64,000 bases of DNA from Microcystis aeruginosa FD4 (GCF_009792235.1 NZ_CP046973.1:2542001-2606000); one strand, 5' to 3'; counted from the stretch's first letter, positions 52,465 through 61,304 are shown. The notes: generated from the letters alone by a model not told the origin. Translations and numbers: made by a program.

Positions 52465-52880
52465 AGTCTCTGCAATTCCTGTGCAATCCAACTTAATATA
52501 TCTAACAATTTTCTTTCTAATTCACCATCCTTGATATTTTCACAGCACCCCCCATATCGCCACATTTGATTAATTTCACCGCAAGAAAACTTTCTCTCTT
52601 GATTGTTTTTTAAAGGTTTCATACCTAGTTGTTTTTCTCCCGCAGCTAGTTTGTCTAGTAACTTATTTATATCATGCTGTACCTCAACTAATTCTCGACA
52701 AGAATCGGTGCAATCTTTACTTTGTCTTTTCAGTAAAACCGCTTTGAGACCACATTCAACGGAGTAAAATAGCAATAAACGATGAGCGTTAGTTCTTTTC
52801 TTCACGTTTGTCGCTTCTTGATTTTCTCTCCATGCTTTTTGTAGTTCTCTGTCTGTAAAAGGAATCACCCCACCCATCAC
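52461..52880 (-). CDS. Small helical HEPN-like protein paired with the KGGVGR ATPase
   Basis: The 139-residue all-helical protein has a central helix NAHRLLLFYSVECGLKAVLL (about 31-50) like HEPN-fold proteins, and Cys residues scattered through the chain (57, 61, 100 region and a C-C pair near 112). The canonical HEPN RNase motif R-x4-6-H is not clearly present; RTNAH is the nearest. It precedes the large NTPase with a 4-base overlap, so the two are translationally coupled and probably interact. It may serve as an adaptor or a toxin; I cannot tell. Confidence 0.65.
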   Translation of the reverse strand: MMGGVIPFTDRELQKAWRENQEATNVKKRTNAHRLLLFYSVECGLKAVLLKRQSKDCTDSCRELVEVQHDINKLLDKLAAGEKQLGMKPLKNNQERKFSCGEINQMWRYGGCCENIKDGELERKLLDILSWIAQELQRL

Positions 52881-52911
52881 CCCTTTGCACGATATAGTTC
52901 CATCTTAACAG

Positions 52912-52940
52912 AAAAAAAACCGCTTGCGCGGGCTTTTTCC
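52912..52940 (-). terminator. Terminator-like hairpin, probably the former tkt terminator
   Basis: On the minus strand a GCCCGC-gcaa-GCGG hairpin is followed by eight T residues and preceded by an A-run. It lies 16 bases downstream of the duplicated tkt 3' end (52956-53019), just where a terminator of tkt would be expected before the R-M module inserted. Confidence 0.65.
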
Positions 52941-52955
52941 ACAAAACCAAAGTTT

Positions 52956-53019
52956 TAATTAACCTAACAACGCTTTTGCCTTCGCTACCACGTTATCCAC
53001 AGTAAAACCAAACTTCTCT
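52956..53019. repeat. 64-bp duplicate of the tkt 3' end
   Basis: These 64 bases are identical to 55172-55235, the last 20 codons and stop of transketolase plus three bases beyond. The two copies are direct repeats bordering exactly the R-M module (53020-55171). The copy here is an orphan gene end with no upstream tkt sequence. It marks one boundary of an inserted element. Confidence 0.92.
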
Positions 53020-53089
53020 GACATTCCTAGAGAAAATATCGTAATTTTGTTAAAATAATCTCAAAGAAAAGCCTCTCAAATTAAAGATA

Positions 53090-53983
53090 ATGCCTAAAAC
53101 AGCGAAAAAACTTAGTAATTCTCCTTTTCGTTATCCCGGCGGTAAATTTTATGCCCGTAAGCTAATCTTAGCTTGTCTTCCCAGTCACCATAAGTATTGT
53201 GAACCTTTTGCAGGGGGAGCATCTATATTCTTTGCTAAGGAAAGTGTAGCAGAGAATATTCTCAATGACAAAGATGAGGAATTAATGAACTGTTATCGAC
53301 ATATCAAAGATCATCTTGATAGTCTAATTGAATTATTAAAAGATCTAAACGCTACCAAAGAATTACACAATTATTATAAAAATGAATTTCAACCAGCCAA
53401 TGACCTAGAAAGAGCCATGCGTTGGTATTATCTAAATAGAACTTCCTACTCAGGAATTATGAAACTTGAAAATTGTTATTGGGGCTATGGTGATAAGTAT
53501 TCTATGCGTCCTGAAAACTGGCCTTCTCACCTAAAAACCACTTCGGAAAAACTGCAAAATGTCAATTTATCTTGTTTAGATTTTGAAGATTTAATCAATC
53601 AATTACCCGATGATTACTTTTTATTTGTCGATCCTCCTTACTTTCAAGCAGATCAAAATAAATTCTATTCCTGCTTCTTCAGTCTAGAAGATCATGAAAG
53701 GTTATGTAAGACGTTGAAAAAACATCAACATCGATTTAAATTTCTTTTGACTTATGATAATTGCTCCGAAATTAGAGAAATGTATGATTGGTGTATTTCT
53801 TTACAAGATAATGAATGGAATTACACTATTAATCGAACTGATGATCAAAAAAATGGTTTGAAATTAGAACATGGTTATCAGAGTGAAAGACGCAAGGGCA
53901 AGGAGGTATTTATTGCTAATTATGATCTTGAGAAACCTGCAAGATTTACACCTCTACAATTAAGTTTATTCGATGTATCTTGA
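53090..53983 (+). CDS. D12-class DNA adenine methyltransferase
   Basis: This type II N6-adenine methyltransferase protects DNA from the adjacent endonuclease. The 297 residues have the alpha-class (Dam/D12) N-terminus SPFRYPGGK (about 11-19), the SAM motif YCEPFAGGAS (about 36-45) and the catalytic FVDPPYF (about 182-188), with the usual helical target-recognition region between. The terminal LQLSLFDVS tail is common in such enzymes. It is convergent with the endonuclease gene (10 bases between stops). The recognition site cannot be read. Confidence 0.92.
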   Translation: MPKTAKKLSNSPFRYPGGKFYARKLILACLPSHHKYCEPFAGGASIFFAKESVAENILNDKDEELMNCYRHIKDHLDSLIELLKDLNATKELHNYYKNEFQPANDLERAMRWYYLNRTSYSGIMKLENCYWGYGDKYSMRPENWPSHLKTTSEKLQNVNLSCLDFEDLINQLPDDYFLFVDPPYFQADQNKFYSCFFSLEDHERLCKTLKKHQHRFKFLLTYDNCSEIREMYDWCISLQDNEWNYTINRTDDQKNGLKLEHGYQSERRKGKEVFIANYDLEKPARFTPLQLSLFDVS

Positions 53984-53992
53984 TTCCTAATT

Positions 53993-54823
53993 TTAATCAA
54001 GTAAATCCTCTATTTTTTCTATCGGTAGCCATGGTTGTAGAGGTTCAGCCGTATTAACATCAAAGAAAATTTTGGGATAATTAGGGATGAAATTACAGTT
54101 GTGATCGTGGCATTTCTGGCGAGAACACTTGATATTATTGGTTTGATTTGCTGTTAAATCTTTACTTCTGGCAACGTACATTTTCAAAAGGGCTTCTTCT
54201 TGATTATTAATATTAATTTTGCTTAAAAATATTTGCTCTTTTGGTGTGGGGTTCCAAACAAATAGTCCCGTTTCTAAATTGGTCTGAAAAAAAGCATTGG
54301 CAAGAGATGTAATCACTAAATCAAAATCTGTTTCAATATATTGATCTTTGTGAATATTGAGGCTTGTTGAAGGTATTCCTATCAATTTAGACCTTTGTTC
54401 TGCCGCTTTGTCTCCTAAGGTTCTTGATCTCATACATTTGACTTCAATAAAAGGTCTGATACCTCCCTGAAGACGGAAACTACCTTTTTTGGCTAACTTA
54501 CATTCAGCAGAGTATTTTTTGGCGTTTTTTTGATTGATAATAGCTACATCTATATCGTGAGAACCAGCTTGAGGATTTAAGCGAGGATTAGTAACTAAAT
54601 AATTATTCGCGAGTATTTTTGACAGTTCATCTTGTACAGTGAACTCAAAAAACTTGCCACGAATCATAGGAATAACTTTTGGATCATTGAGAACTTCTGT
54701 AATATATTTGATATTCAAACTATAACTCTTACAAAAACTTTCTATTTTTTCAAACCATTCCCATTCAAGCTCGTTATCATGCAAAAACTGCTCAAGCAAT
54801 TTAATCAAATCTTCTGACATCAT
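53993..54823 (-). CDS. Type II restriction endonuclease (PD-(D/E)XK)
   Basis: The 276-residue protein has a plausible nuclease core: D90/D92 in GSHDIDVAI and E107/K109 in SAECKLAK, with a further E-x-K pair at IEVKC (127-129). The C-terminal Cys/His cluster CSRQKCHDHNC (about 233-243) may bind zinc. It starts within the controller gene (23-base overlap) and converges on a DNA adenine methyltransferase, so the R-M assignment is strong though the sequence itself is not a family I can name. It should cut unmethylated incoming DNA. Confidence 0.82.
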   Translation of the reverse strand: MMSEDLIKLLEQFLHDNELEWEWFEKIESFCKSYSLNIKYITEVLNDPKVIPMIRGKFFEFTVQDELSKILANNYLVTNPRLNPQAGSHDIDVAIINQKNAKKYSAECKLAKKGSFRLQGGIRPFIEVKCMRSRTLGDKAAEQRSKLIGIPSTSLNIHKDQYIETDFDLVITSLANAFFQTNLETGLFVWNPTPKEQIFLSKININNQEEALLKMYVARSKDLTANQTNNIKCSRQKCHDHNCNFIPNYPKIFFDVNTAEPLQPWLPIEKIEDLLD

Positions 54824-55061
54824 CAGTATTTACATCGGAATTTATAGACATAGTGTTAAAAAGCTCCGAAAGACTTATGTTTAATGCTCTACATAAAGAA
54901 ATCAAGCATAGTAAAGAAGGATTCCTTTTACCACGTTCAAGAAGACTGATGTAAGTTCTATCCAAATTGGCCGCTTCGGCCAACCTTTCTTGGGATAAAC
55001 CCTTTTGAATACGAGCATTATGTAAACATCTGCCAAATTGAGCTAAATTGTCCTTTGCCAT
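54801..55061 (-). CDS. Controller (C) protein of the R-M system, XRE family
   Basis: The protein of about 86 residues has an XRE helix-turn-helix (QKGLSQERLAEAANLDRTYI, then SLLERGKRNPSL), typical of C proteins that first activate and then repress their own operon. I place the start at ATG 55061 (MAKDNLAQF). The open frame continues to 55112, but that part contains the C-box operator (55085-55110). The gene overlaps the endonuclease start, so C and R form one operon. This timing circuit lets methylation precede cleavage after entry into a new host. Confidence 0.88.
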   Translation of the reverse strand: MAKDNLAQFGRCLHNARIQKGLSQERLAEAANLDRTYISLLERGKRNPSLLCLISLCRALNISLSELFNTMSINSDVNTDDVRRFD

Positions 55062-55084
55062 GCTTCGATTAAACTGCCTGACGT

Positions 55085-55110
55085 GACCCCTAGTCCACTG
55101 ACTGACAGTC
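55085..55110 (-). promoter_or_regulatory. C-box operator of the R-M controller
   Basis: Two boxes of GACY-N3-AGTC form lie at 55085-55095 (gacccctagtc) and 55100-55110 (gactgacagtc), separated by exactly four bases. This is the known architecture of C-protein operators. The position, 24 bases before the preferred C-gene start, fits autoregulation with a short or leaderless transcript. Confidence 0.82.
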
Positions 55111-55121
55111 ACAATAGAAAA

Positions 55122-55154
55122 ACAAAAAAATGAGCCAGATTTTTCTGACTCATT
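55122..55154 (-). terminator. Terminator downstream of tkt
   Basis: The arms 55130-55139 (atgagccaga) and 55144-55153 (tctgactcat) pair over 10 positions with one G-T-type mismatch and a T4 loop; on the minus strand a T-run of seven follows. It lies 22 bases past the tkt stop and shields the C-gene promoter from tkt transcription. Confidence 0.8.
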
Positions 55155-55174
55155 ACAGCTAAGATTTCAGGTAA

Positions 55175-57181
55175 TTAACCTAACAACGCTTTTGCCTTCG
55201 CTACCACGTTATCCACAGTAAAACCAAACTTCTCTAGAATCACACCTCCCGGAGCAGAAGCGCCGAAGGTATCAACCCCCAACACATCCCCCTCATCGGT
55301 GATGTAGCGATGCCAACCCATAGTTGAACCCGCTTCCACCGCGAGACGTTTTTTCACTGCTTTCGGCAATACCGATTCTTTGTATTCTGCCGATTGTTCC
55401 TCGAATAGCTCCCAACAGGGCATAGAAACGACGCGAGCTTTAATTCCTGCCTCTTTTAACACCGCAGCCGCTTTATCGCAGAGATACAACTCGCCCCCCG
55501 TACCGATGAGAATCACATCGGGAGTACCTTCACAATCGGTGATAATATAAGCACCTTTAGCCACACCCTCCAGGGAAGTTCCCGCTAAATTAGGCAGATT
55601 TTGACGGGAGAGAGCCAATAAAGTCGGGCGTTTCTTTTCGCTCACCGCCACCTTATAAGCGCCGGAAGTTTCCGTACCATCTCCCGGACGCATGACTAAC
55701 AGGTTAGGAATAGCGCGCAGAGAAGCAACGTGTTCCACGGGTTGGTGAGTCGGTCCATCTTCCCCTAAGGCAATGGAATCGTGAGTCATTACCCAGATGA
55801 CGCGGGTTTCTGACAATGCCGATAAACGGATAGAATTCCGCATATAGTCGGTGAAAATCAGGAAAGTTGCCCCGTAGGGAATCAATCCCGTGTTATGGAG
55901 AGCAATCCCGTTACAAATCGCCCCCATCGCGTGTTCCCGCACGCCAAAATGGACGTTACGCTCCTGATAACTGCCTTTTTGGAAATTACCAAAATGCTCT
56001 AATTCCGTGTAGTTAGAGTGGGTTAAATCCGCCGAACCACCGATTAAACCGGGTAACACCCCCGCGAGGGCATTTAAGCAGATTTCCGAGTGTTTACGAC
56101 TAGCGAGCGCCTTATCTTCGGGTTTATAAACCGGTAAAGCTTGCTCCCAACCTTCCGGCAGTTGACCGGTGGTTAACTGTTCAAATAAAGCCGCTTCTGC
56201 GGGATATTTAGCCTGATATTCGTTAAATAACTTATTCCAGTCTGTTTCTGCCGTCGATCCTTTGTCCACTGCTTGCCGGAAACGACTCAGGACATCATCG
56301 GGAACCACAAACGGCTCGTATTCCCAACCTAATGCTTTCCGGGTTAACTCGATTTCTGTGGCTCCTAAAGCTGCCCCGTGAACATCGGCGGTATTAGACT
56401 TATTGGGGGAACCATAACCGATGGTGGTGGTGATTTTAATCATCGAGGGTTTATCGGTGACAGCTTTGGCAGCTGCGATCGCATTGGCAATGGCATCTAA
56501 ATCGGTGTTACCATTCTCCACGTGCTGAACGTGCCAACCGTAGGCTTCAAAACGCTTGCTCACGTCCTCGGTAAAAGCGATATCGGTGGAACCATCGATC
56601 GAGATATGGTTATCATCGTAGAGAGCGATTAACTTGCCTAAACCCCAGTGACCAGCTAAAGAACAAGCTTCCCCGGAAATCCCCTCCATATTGCAACCAT
56701 CACCCAAAATCACATAGGTGTAATGGTCGATAATTTTGGCATCCGGTTTGTTGAAACGGGCCGCTAAATGGGCTTCTGCTAGGGCCAAACCGACCCCATT
56801 GGCAATCCCTTGACCCAGGGGACCGGTGGTCACTTCCACCCCTTCCGTGACGAAATTTTCGGGGTGGCCGGGGGTTTTCGATTTCCACTGCCGGAATTGT
56901 TTAATTTCCTCTAGGGGAACGCTATCGTATCCGGTCAGGTACATCAAAGCGTACTGCAGCATACAACCGTGACCGGCGGAGAGAACAAAACGATCGCGAT
57001 TGACCCATTGGGGGTTTTTCGGGTTAAAACGCAGGAATTGATCCCAGAGAACAAAGGCCATGGGAGCGGCTCCCATCGGCAGTCCGGGGTGTCCGGATTT
57101 AGCTTTTTCTACGGCATCCACCGCTAAAAAACGCACCGCATTAATACAAAGTTCTTCGAGAGATTGGGAGGCGACAACCAT
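55175..57181 (-). CDS. tkt: Transketolase
   Basis: Transketolase transfers two-carbon ketol units in the Calvin cycle and pentose phosphate pathway using thiamine diphosphate. The 668 residues show the N-terminal HPGLPMGAAPMA, the TPP motif GDGCNMEGISGEA (about 158-170), and in the pyrimidine domain FREHAMG-like VREHAMGAICNG and HDSIALGEDGPTHQP. The length is normal. Its last 20 codons are duplicated at 52956-53019, on the far side of the R-M module, but the gene itself is intact. Confidence 0.97.
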   Translation of the reverse strand: MVVASQSLEELCINAVRFLAVDAVEKAKSGHPGLPMGAAPMAFVLWDQFLRFNPKNPQWVNRDRFVLSAGHGCMLQYALMYLTGYDSVPLEEIKQFRQWKSKTPGHPENFVTEGVEVTTGPLGQGIANGVGLALAEAHLAARFNKPDAKIIDHYTYVILGDGCNMEGISGEACSLAGHWGLGKLIALYDDNHISIDGSTDIAFTEDVSKRFEAYGWHVQHVENGNTDLDAIANAIAAAKAVTDKPSMIKITTTIGYGSPNKSNTADVHGAALGATEIELTRKALGWEYEPFVVPDDVLSRFRQAVDKGSTAETDWNKLFNEYQAKYPAEAALFEQLTTGQLPEGWEQALPVYKPEDKALASRKHSEICLNALAGVLPGLIGGSADLTHSNYTELEHFGNFQKGSYQERNVHFGVREHAMGAICNGIALHNTGLIPYGATFLIFTDYMRNSIRLSALSETRVIWVMTHDSIALGEDGPTHQPVEHVASLRAIPNLLVMRPGDGTETSGAYKVAVSEKKRPTLLALSRQNLPNLAGTSLEGVAKGAYIITDCEGTPDVILIGTGGELYLCDKAAAVLKEAGIKARVVSMPCWELFEEQSAEYKESVLPKAVKKRLAVEAGSTMGWHRYITDEGDVLGVDTFGASAPGGVILEKFGFTVDNVVAKAKALLG

Positions 57182-57263
57182 AATGTTTTTTAGAATGAAC
57201 TACAAAAATAAGACCAGGTTAAAGAGGGAGCCACTCACAGATTACTCTTTCAGGGGCATCGAC

Positions 57264-58514
57264 TCAAGCATATTTTCTAAAAGCTAAGGTGACGTTATGG
57301 CCACCAAATCCAAAGGAGTTGGAGAGGGCAGCGTTAACTATCTGCTGACGACTTTCGTAGGGGACGTAATCGAGATCACAATCGGGGTCGGGATTGTCCA
57401 GGTTGAGAGTCGGTGGAATCCGATCATTAGCGATCGCCATGACCGTGGCCACGGCTTCAATGCCGCCAGAACCGCCTAAAAGGTGGCCTGTCATCGATTT
57501 GGTGGAACTGACGGGGATTTGGTAGGCCGATTCTCCTAAAGCTTTTTTAATCGCCTTGGTTTCCGTGGGATCATTGGCCCCCGTACTGGTCCCGTGGGCG
57601 TTGATATAGCTAATTTCCGCCGGAGTTAAACCGGCATCTTTGATCGCTAATTCGATCGCTCTGGTGGCTCCACGACCATCGGGAACCGGAGCCGTCATGT
57701 GATAGGCATCGCAAGTCAGACCATAACCGATCATTTCGGCGTAAATCCGCGCCCCACGGGCCAAGGCCGTTTCTAATTCCTCTATAATCAAGATTCCTGC
57801 CCCTTCCCCCATGACAAAACCATCCCGGTCCCTGTCAAAGGGACGACTGGCCCGGGTAGGGTCATCGTTGCGGGTGGACAGGGCCTTAGCGGAGGCAAAA
57901 CCGGCCAATCCTAGGGGGGTAACGGCGGCCTCCGTCCCACCGCAGATCATCCCTTTGGCAAAACCCCTTTGTACTAGACGGAAAGCATCGCCGATGGCAT
58001 TGGAACCGGCGGCGCAAGCGGTCACGGTGCAGTTACTCGGTCCCTTGGCCCCCGTGTGGATAGCGGTTAAACCAGCAGCCATATTGGCAATCATCATCGG
58101 GATCATGAAAGGACTACACCGGCTCGGACCTTTTGTCAAGTAAATTTCCTGTTGATCCTCAAGCACTTTTAGGCCACCCACGCCTGTACCGATTAGTACA
58201 CCTATATCATCGGCATTGAGAGCGTCGATAACTAATCGAGAATCTTGCAGAGCTTGCAAACTAGCGGCGACGGCAAATTGAGCGAAACGGTCCATGCGCT
58301 TTGCCTCTTTGCGATCCACATAGTCGTGGGGGTCAAAACCCCGTACTTCCCCAGCAATGCGACAAGCGTGACGGGAGGCATCAAAGTGAGTGATTAAACC
58401 AATGCCACTTTTGCCGTTGATTAAGCCTGTCCAATAGTCTGCTAGATTATTGCCGAGGGGAGTTATCGCACCCATCCCCGTGATGACAACCCTTTTTAAT
58501 GGCAATTCTGTCAT
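57264..58514 (-). CDS. fabF: Beta-ketoacyl-ACP synthase II
   Basis: FabF elongates fatty acids by condensing acyl-ACP with malonyl-ACP. The 416 residues carry the catalytic Cys167 in TVTACAAGSNAIG, and the two histidines in INAHGTSTGAND and SMTGHLLGG, plus the GFGGHN loop at the C-terminus. The gene follows acpP on the same strand (69-base gap), the usual cyanobacterial acpP-fabF-tkt order. Transcription may continue into tkt after an 82-base gap. Confidence 0.96.
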   Translation of the reverse strand: MTELPLKRVVITGMGAITPLGNNLADYWTGLINGKSGIGLITHFDASRHACRIAGEVRGFDPHDYVDRKEAKRMDRFAQFAVAASLQALQDSRLVIDALNADDIGVLIGTGVGGLKVLEDQQEIYLTKGPSRCSPFMIPMMIANMAAGLTAIHTGAKGPSNCTVTACAAGSNAIGDAFRLVQRGFAKGMICGGTEAAVTPLGLAGFASAKALSTRNDDPTRASRPFDRDRDGFVMGEGAGILIIEELETALARGARIYAEMIGYGLTCDAYHMTAPVPDGRGATRAIELAIKDAGLTPAEISYINAHGTSTGANDPTETKAIKKALGESAYQIPVSSTKSMTGHLLGGSGGIEAVATVMAIANDRIPPTLNLDNPDPDCDLDYVPYESRQQIVNAALSNSFGFGGHNVTLAFRKYA

Positions 58515-58583
58515 GTCTGTTCAAAAATAAGGGCAGATTTTGCCCCAGATATTTAATTCTAATTGTCAATTTTCCCGCAATAA

Positions 58584-58832
58584 TTAGGCGGTTGCTCCTA
58601 CTTTCTCGCTAATATGGGCGACGGCTTTGCCTACAGTGTCAATTTGTTCGGCCGCTTCGTCGGGAATTTCAATATCAAATTCTTCCTCTAAAGCCATCAC
58701 TAACTCGACCACATCGAGGGAATCAGCTTGCAGATCATTAGCAAAGCTTGCTTCGGGGGTAACTTTTTCCGGCTCTACTTCTAATTGTTCCACAACAACT
58801 TTTTTAACTCGATCGAAAATGTCTGCACTCAT
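58584..58832 (-). CDS. acpP: Acyl carrier protein
   Basis: AcpP carries growing acyl chains on a 4'-phosphopantetheine attached to Ser38 in the DSLDVVELVMALEEEF motif. I start at ATG 58832 (MSADIFDRVKK, 82 residues), the family-typical N-terminus; an in-frame TTG at 58841 is less likely. The protein is small and very acidic, as expected. It leads the acpP-fabF pair. Confidence 0.96.
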   Translation of the reverse strand: MSADIFDRVKKVVVEQLEVEPEKVTPEASFANDLQADSLDVVELVMALEEEFDIEIPDEAAEQIDTVGKAVAHISEKVGATA

Positions 58833-58984
58833 GGATGTCAATTTTTATCCGCTGGTTTACCGGACTCTAGCCTCTAGGGTCTGGGGAAATGGGGCGGTGT
58901 TACCATTTCCGACAATAAATTTCGGTTAGCTTTTTCACTGACCATTTTTCATCTTACTGGAAGTTGTTCCCCTCTTGATGAAGT

Positions 58985-59215
58985 TTTTTCTCGATCGTCA
59001 GGGGTGAGGGGGTGTAGGGTGTAGGGTGTGGGGTGTAGGGTGTGGGAATTATGAATTATGAATTATGAATTGGGGAGGTGGGGAAGTGGGGAAGTGGGGT
59101 AGTTGGGTGTGGAGTAGTGGAGTAGTGGAGTAGTGGGGTAGTGGGGTAGTGGAGCATTTGGATGAAATTTCCCTAAACCCCTAAATCCCTATCACCCTAT
59201 CACCCTATCTCCTGA
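58985..59215. repeat. G-rich and AT-rich simple tandem repeats
   Basis: Between acpP and ho1 the sequence is almost entirely short tandem units: ggtgtagggtgt units, then attatga units, then gtggggaa/agtggagt/agtggggt units, ending with ccctatca units near 59200. No gene or promoter is recognised. The G-runs could form quadruplexes, and the region is prone to slippage. It shares unit types with 28380-28490 and 43247-43455. Confidence 0.65.
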
Positions 59216-59334
59216 CTTCCGACGACCGAATAAAAAGCAAAAATATAACGGATAACTCTGAAATTCAGATAATAATCATGGCTAACCATTACCCCAATTC
59301 TAGAATTTCCGTTTTTTTTAGGTTTTCTTCACTA

Positions 59335-60054
59335 CTATTCGGCGGTAGCCAATCCGGTTTCGGTGCTGCCGGTGCTGCGACGACGGGTGAGAGTATTAAA
59401 GAGCATAATTCCGATCGCTTTGATCAGATTACCTTCCAACTCTTGGAACATTTTCATGTTCAGGCCAAAAGCGGCGTTAGCTTCGGTGACAATGCGATCG
59501 GCCATGGCTTGATCTACCGGTAACTCGTCGAGGGTTTGACGATAGTGATTTTTATAGGCTTTTTCGTCGGGAATATCTTTGAAATCATAGAAAGCTGTGC
59601 CACCAGTTTCCAGATTCATCGCTTTTTCGGCGATTTTTTTCAAGATTTGCCCCCCGGACAGATCGCCGAGATAACGAGTATAGGAATGGGCGACTAATAA
59701 TTCGGGTTCTGTTGTGGCGATTTCCCGAATCCGGTCAACGTAGGCCTGACCTGCCGGAGATAAAGCGATCTCGTTGCGCCAATTAGGACCATAATAAAAA
59801 TATAAATCCTGTTCCAGCGCATTTTTGCGATTGAGTTCAGGAAAACAGATTTTAGAAACGACGGGATGACTAGGAAGTTTTTCCATCTCCTCCTCCATGG
59901 CCGAATAGACGAAGTAGAGGTTAGCCACCAGTTTGCGATAGGAAGTTTTTTCTACCACACCTTTGAGAAAACACTTGACAAAACCGACGTTTTCTGCCAT
60001 TGTGTGGGATTTTTTCGTGCCTTCCCGCAGTTGAGTTGATAAATTAACGCTCAT
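59335..60054 (-). CDS. ho1: Heme oxygenase
   Basis: Heme oxygenase opens heme to biliverdin IXalpha, CO and Fe2+, the first step to phycobilin pigments, using reduced ferredoxin. The 239 residues have the proximal heme ligand His17 (KKSHTMAENV) and the distal-helix motif YLGDLSGGQILKK (about 125-137). The length is normal for Ho1. A possible Ho2 would be elsewhere; this constitutive-type sequence lies alone between acpP and rpaA. Confidence 0.95.
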   Translation of the reverse strand: MSVNLSTQLREGTKKSHTMAENVGFVKCFLKGVVEKTSYRKLVANLYFVYSAMEEEMEKLPSHPVVSKICFPELNRKNALEQDLYFYYGPNWRNEIALSPAGQAYVDRIREIATTEPELLVAHSYTRYLGDLSGGQILKKIAEKAMNLETGGTAFYDFKDIPDEKAYKNHYRQTLDELPVDQAMADRIVTEANAAFGLNMKMFQELEGNLIKAIGIMLFNTLTRRRSTGSTETGLATAE

Positions 60055-60563
60055 ATTATGATCACCTGTTGGGATGAGTAGAATGGATCGGGTTGGTTAC
60101 AGATGCTTACTAAAACCGCCTATTTTGGTAGATTAAACTGAATCGATCGGTAATTTTATTAAGAATTTTTACAGTGCCGACGGGGGAGCTTAGGGGAGAA
60201 ATTTAGCTCTAGAAGGACTTTCAGTCCGGTTAAAACCGGTATCGATCGAGACGGCGCAATTGTAAAGATTAGTGAAAAACCGCTTCTTAGTTGATCTTTG
60301 GGAGAGAGAGTGTGTAATCTAGCACAAATATCAATTCTCGACCAAGACTGTTCACACTTCTTAAAAATTCTTAACATTCAGGGACTTATATCAGCAAAAT
60401 TTCACAAATTAAAACCGAATTTAGCAATCATGCTTATAATCAGTACAGGATTCTTTATGTTGTGCTAAACTCAAGCCCTTGAGAGACAAAGCCCTAGTTG
60501 CGATGTCAGCGAGAACACATTGAGCAACCCCCTACCCAAACCCTTAGTCATAACGCTCTGGTA
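60055..60563 (+). other. Intergenic region between ho1 and rpaA, with a candidate rpaA promoter
   Basis: No gene is supported; a 72-codon frame at 60159-60377 on the minus strand looks accidental. A TATAAT box lies at 60435-60440, about 125 bases before the rpaA ATG, without a clear -35, so rpaA mRNA probably has a leader of over 100 bases. Two small hairpins (ggactttcagtcc, ccggttaaaaccgg) lie near 60216-60240 and may belong to the ho1 leader side. Confidence 0.4.
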
Positions 60564-61304
60564 ATGCCCCGAATACTTGTAATCGATGATGATCCTGCAA
60601 TCGCGGAATTAGTCTCCATCAACTTGGAGATGGCGGGTTATGACGTTAATCCCGCAGAGGACGGGATTAAAGGCCAGGCCTTGGCCGTCCAGTTACAACC
60701 CGATTTAATCATGCTGGATTTAATGTTGCCCAAAGTCGATGGTTTTACTGTCTGTCAGCGTTTGCGACGAGATGAACGCACGTCCGACATCCCGATTTTG
60801 ATGCTCACAGCCTTGGGACAAACCCAAGATAAAGTGGAAGGTTTTAATGCGGGTGCCGATGATTACCTGACTAAACCTTTCGAGGTGGAGGAAATGTTAG
60901 CTAGGGTGCGCGCCCTCCTCAGGCGTACCGATCGCATTCCCCAAGCCGCTAAACACTCAGAAATACTCAGTTTTGGACCTTTAACCCTTGTTCCCGAACG
61001 TTTTGAGGCGGTCTGGTTTGAAAGTGTGGTCAAGTTAACCCATCTGGAATTCGAGTTACTCCACTGTCTTCTCCAACGTCACGGTCAAACCGTTTCCCCT
61101 AGTGATATTCTCAAGGAAGTCTGGGGATACGATCCCGATGATGATATCGAGACTATTCGCGTTCATATTCGCCATCTGAGAACGAAACTAGAACCCGATC
61201 CCCGTCATCCTCGCTATATTAAAACCGTTTATGGTGCGGGTTATTGTCTGGAGTTACCCACCAATGAACAGGTGGCGCTTGATTCATCGGTGGCAACAGT
61301 TTAA
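60564..61304 (+). CDS. rpaA: Response regulator RpaA
   Basis: RpaA is the master output regulator of the cyanobacterial circadian clock, phosphorylated through SasA, and also affects phycobilisome-photosystem coupling. The 246-residue OmpR-type protein begins MPRILVIDDDPAIAELVS at ATG 60564; the open frame upstream to 60498 is not conserved. The receiver has acidic D8-D10, phospho-acceptor D52 (IMLDLMLP) and Lys in DDYLTKPFE. The DNA-binding winged helix (about 135-240) includes EVWGYDPDDDIETIRVHI. RpaA rather than RpaB is chosen from the receiver sequence. Confidence 0.94.
   Translation: MPRILVIDDDPAIAELVSINLEMAGYDVNPAEDGIKGQALAVQLQPDLIMLDLMLPKVDGFTVCQRLRRDERTSDIPILMLTALGQTQDKVEGFNAGADDYLTKPFEVEEMLARVRALLRRTDRIPQAAKHSEILSFGPLTLVPERFEAVWFESVVKLTHLEFELLHCLLQRHGQTVSPSDILKEVWGYDPDDDIETIRVHIRHLRTKLEPDPRHPRYIKTVYGAGYCLELPTNEQVALDSSVATV

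Noticed and set aside
60159..60377. A 72-codon minus-strand frame upstream of ho1
   Set aside because: Its composition is unlike a protein, there is no ribosome-binding site, and the region looks like a leader.
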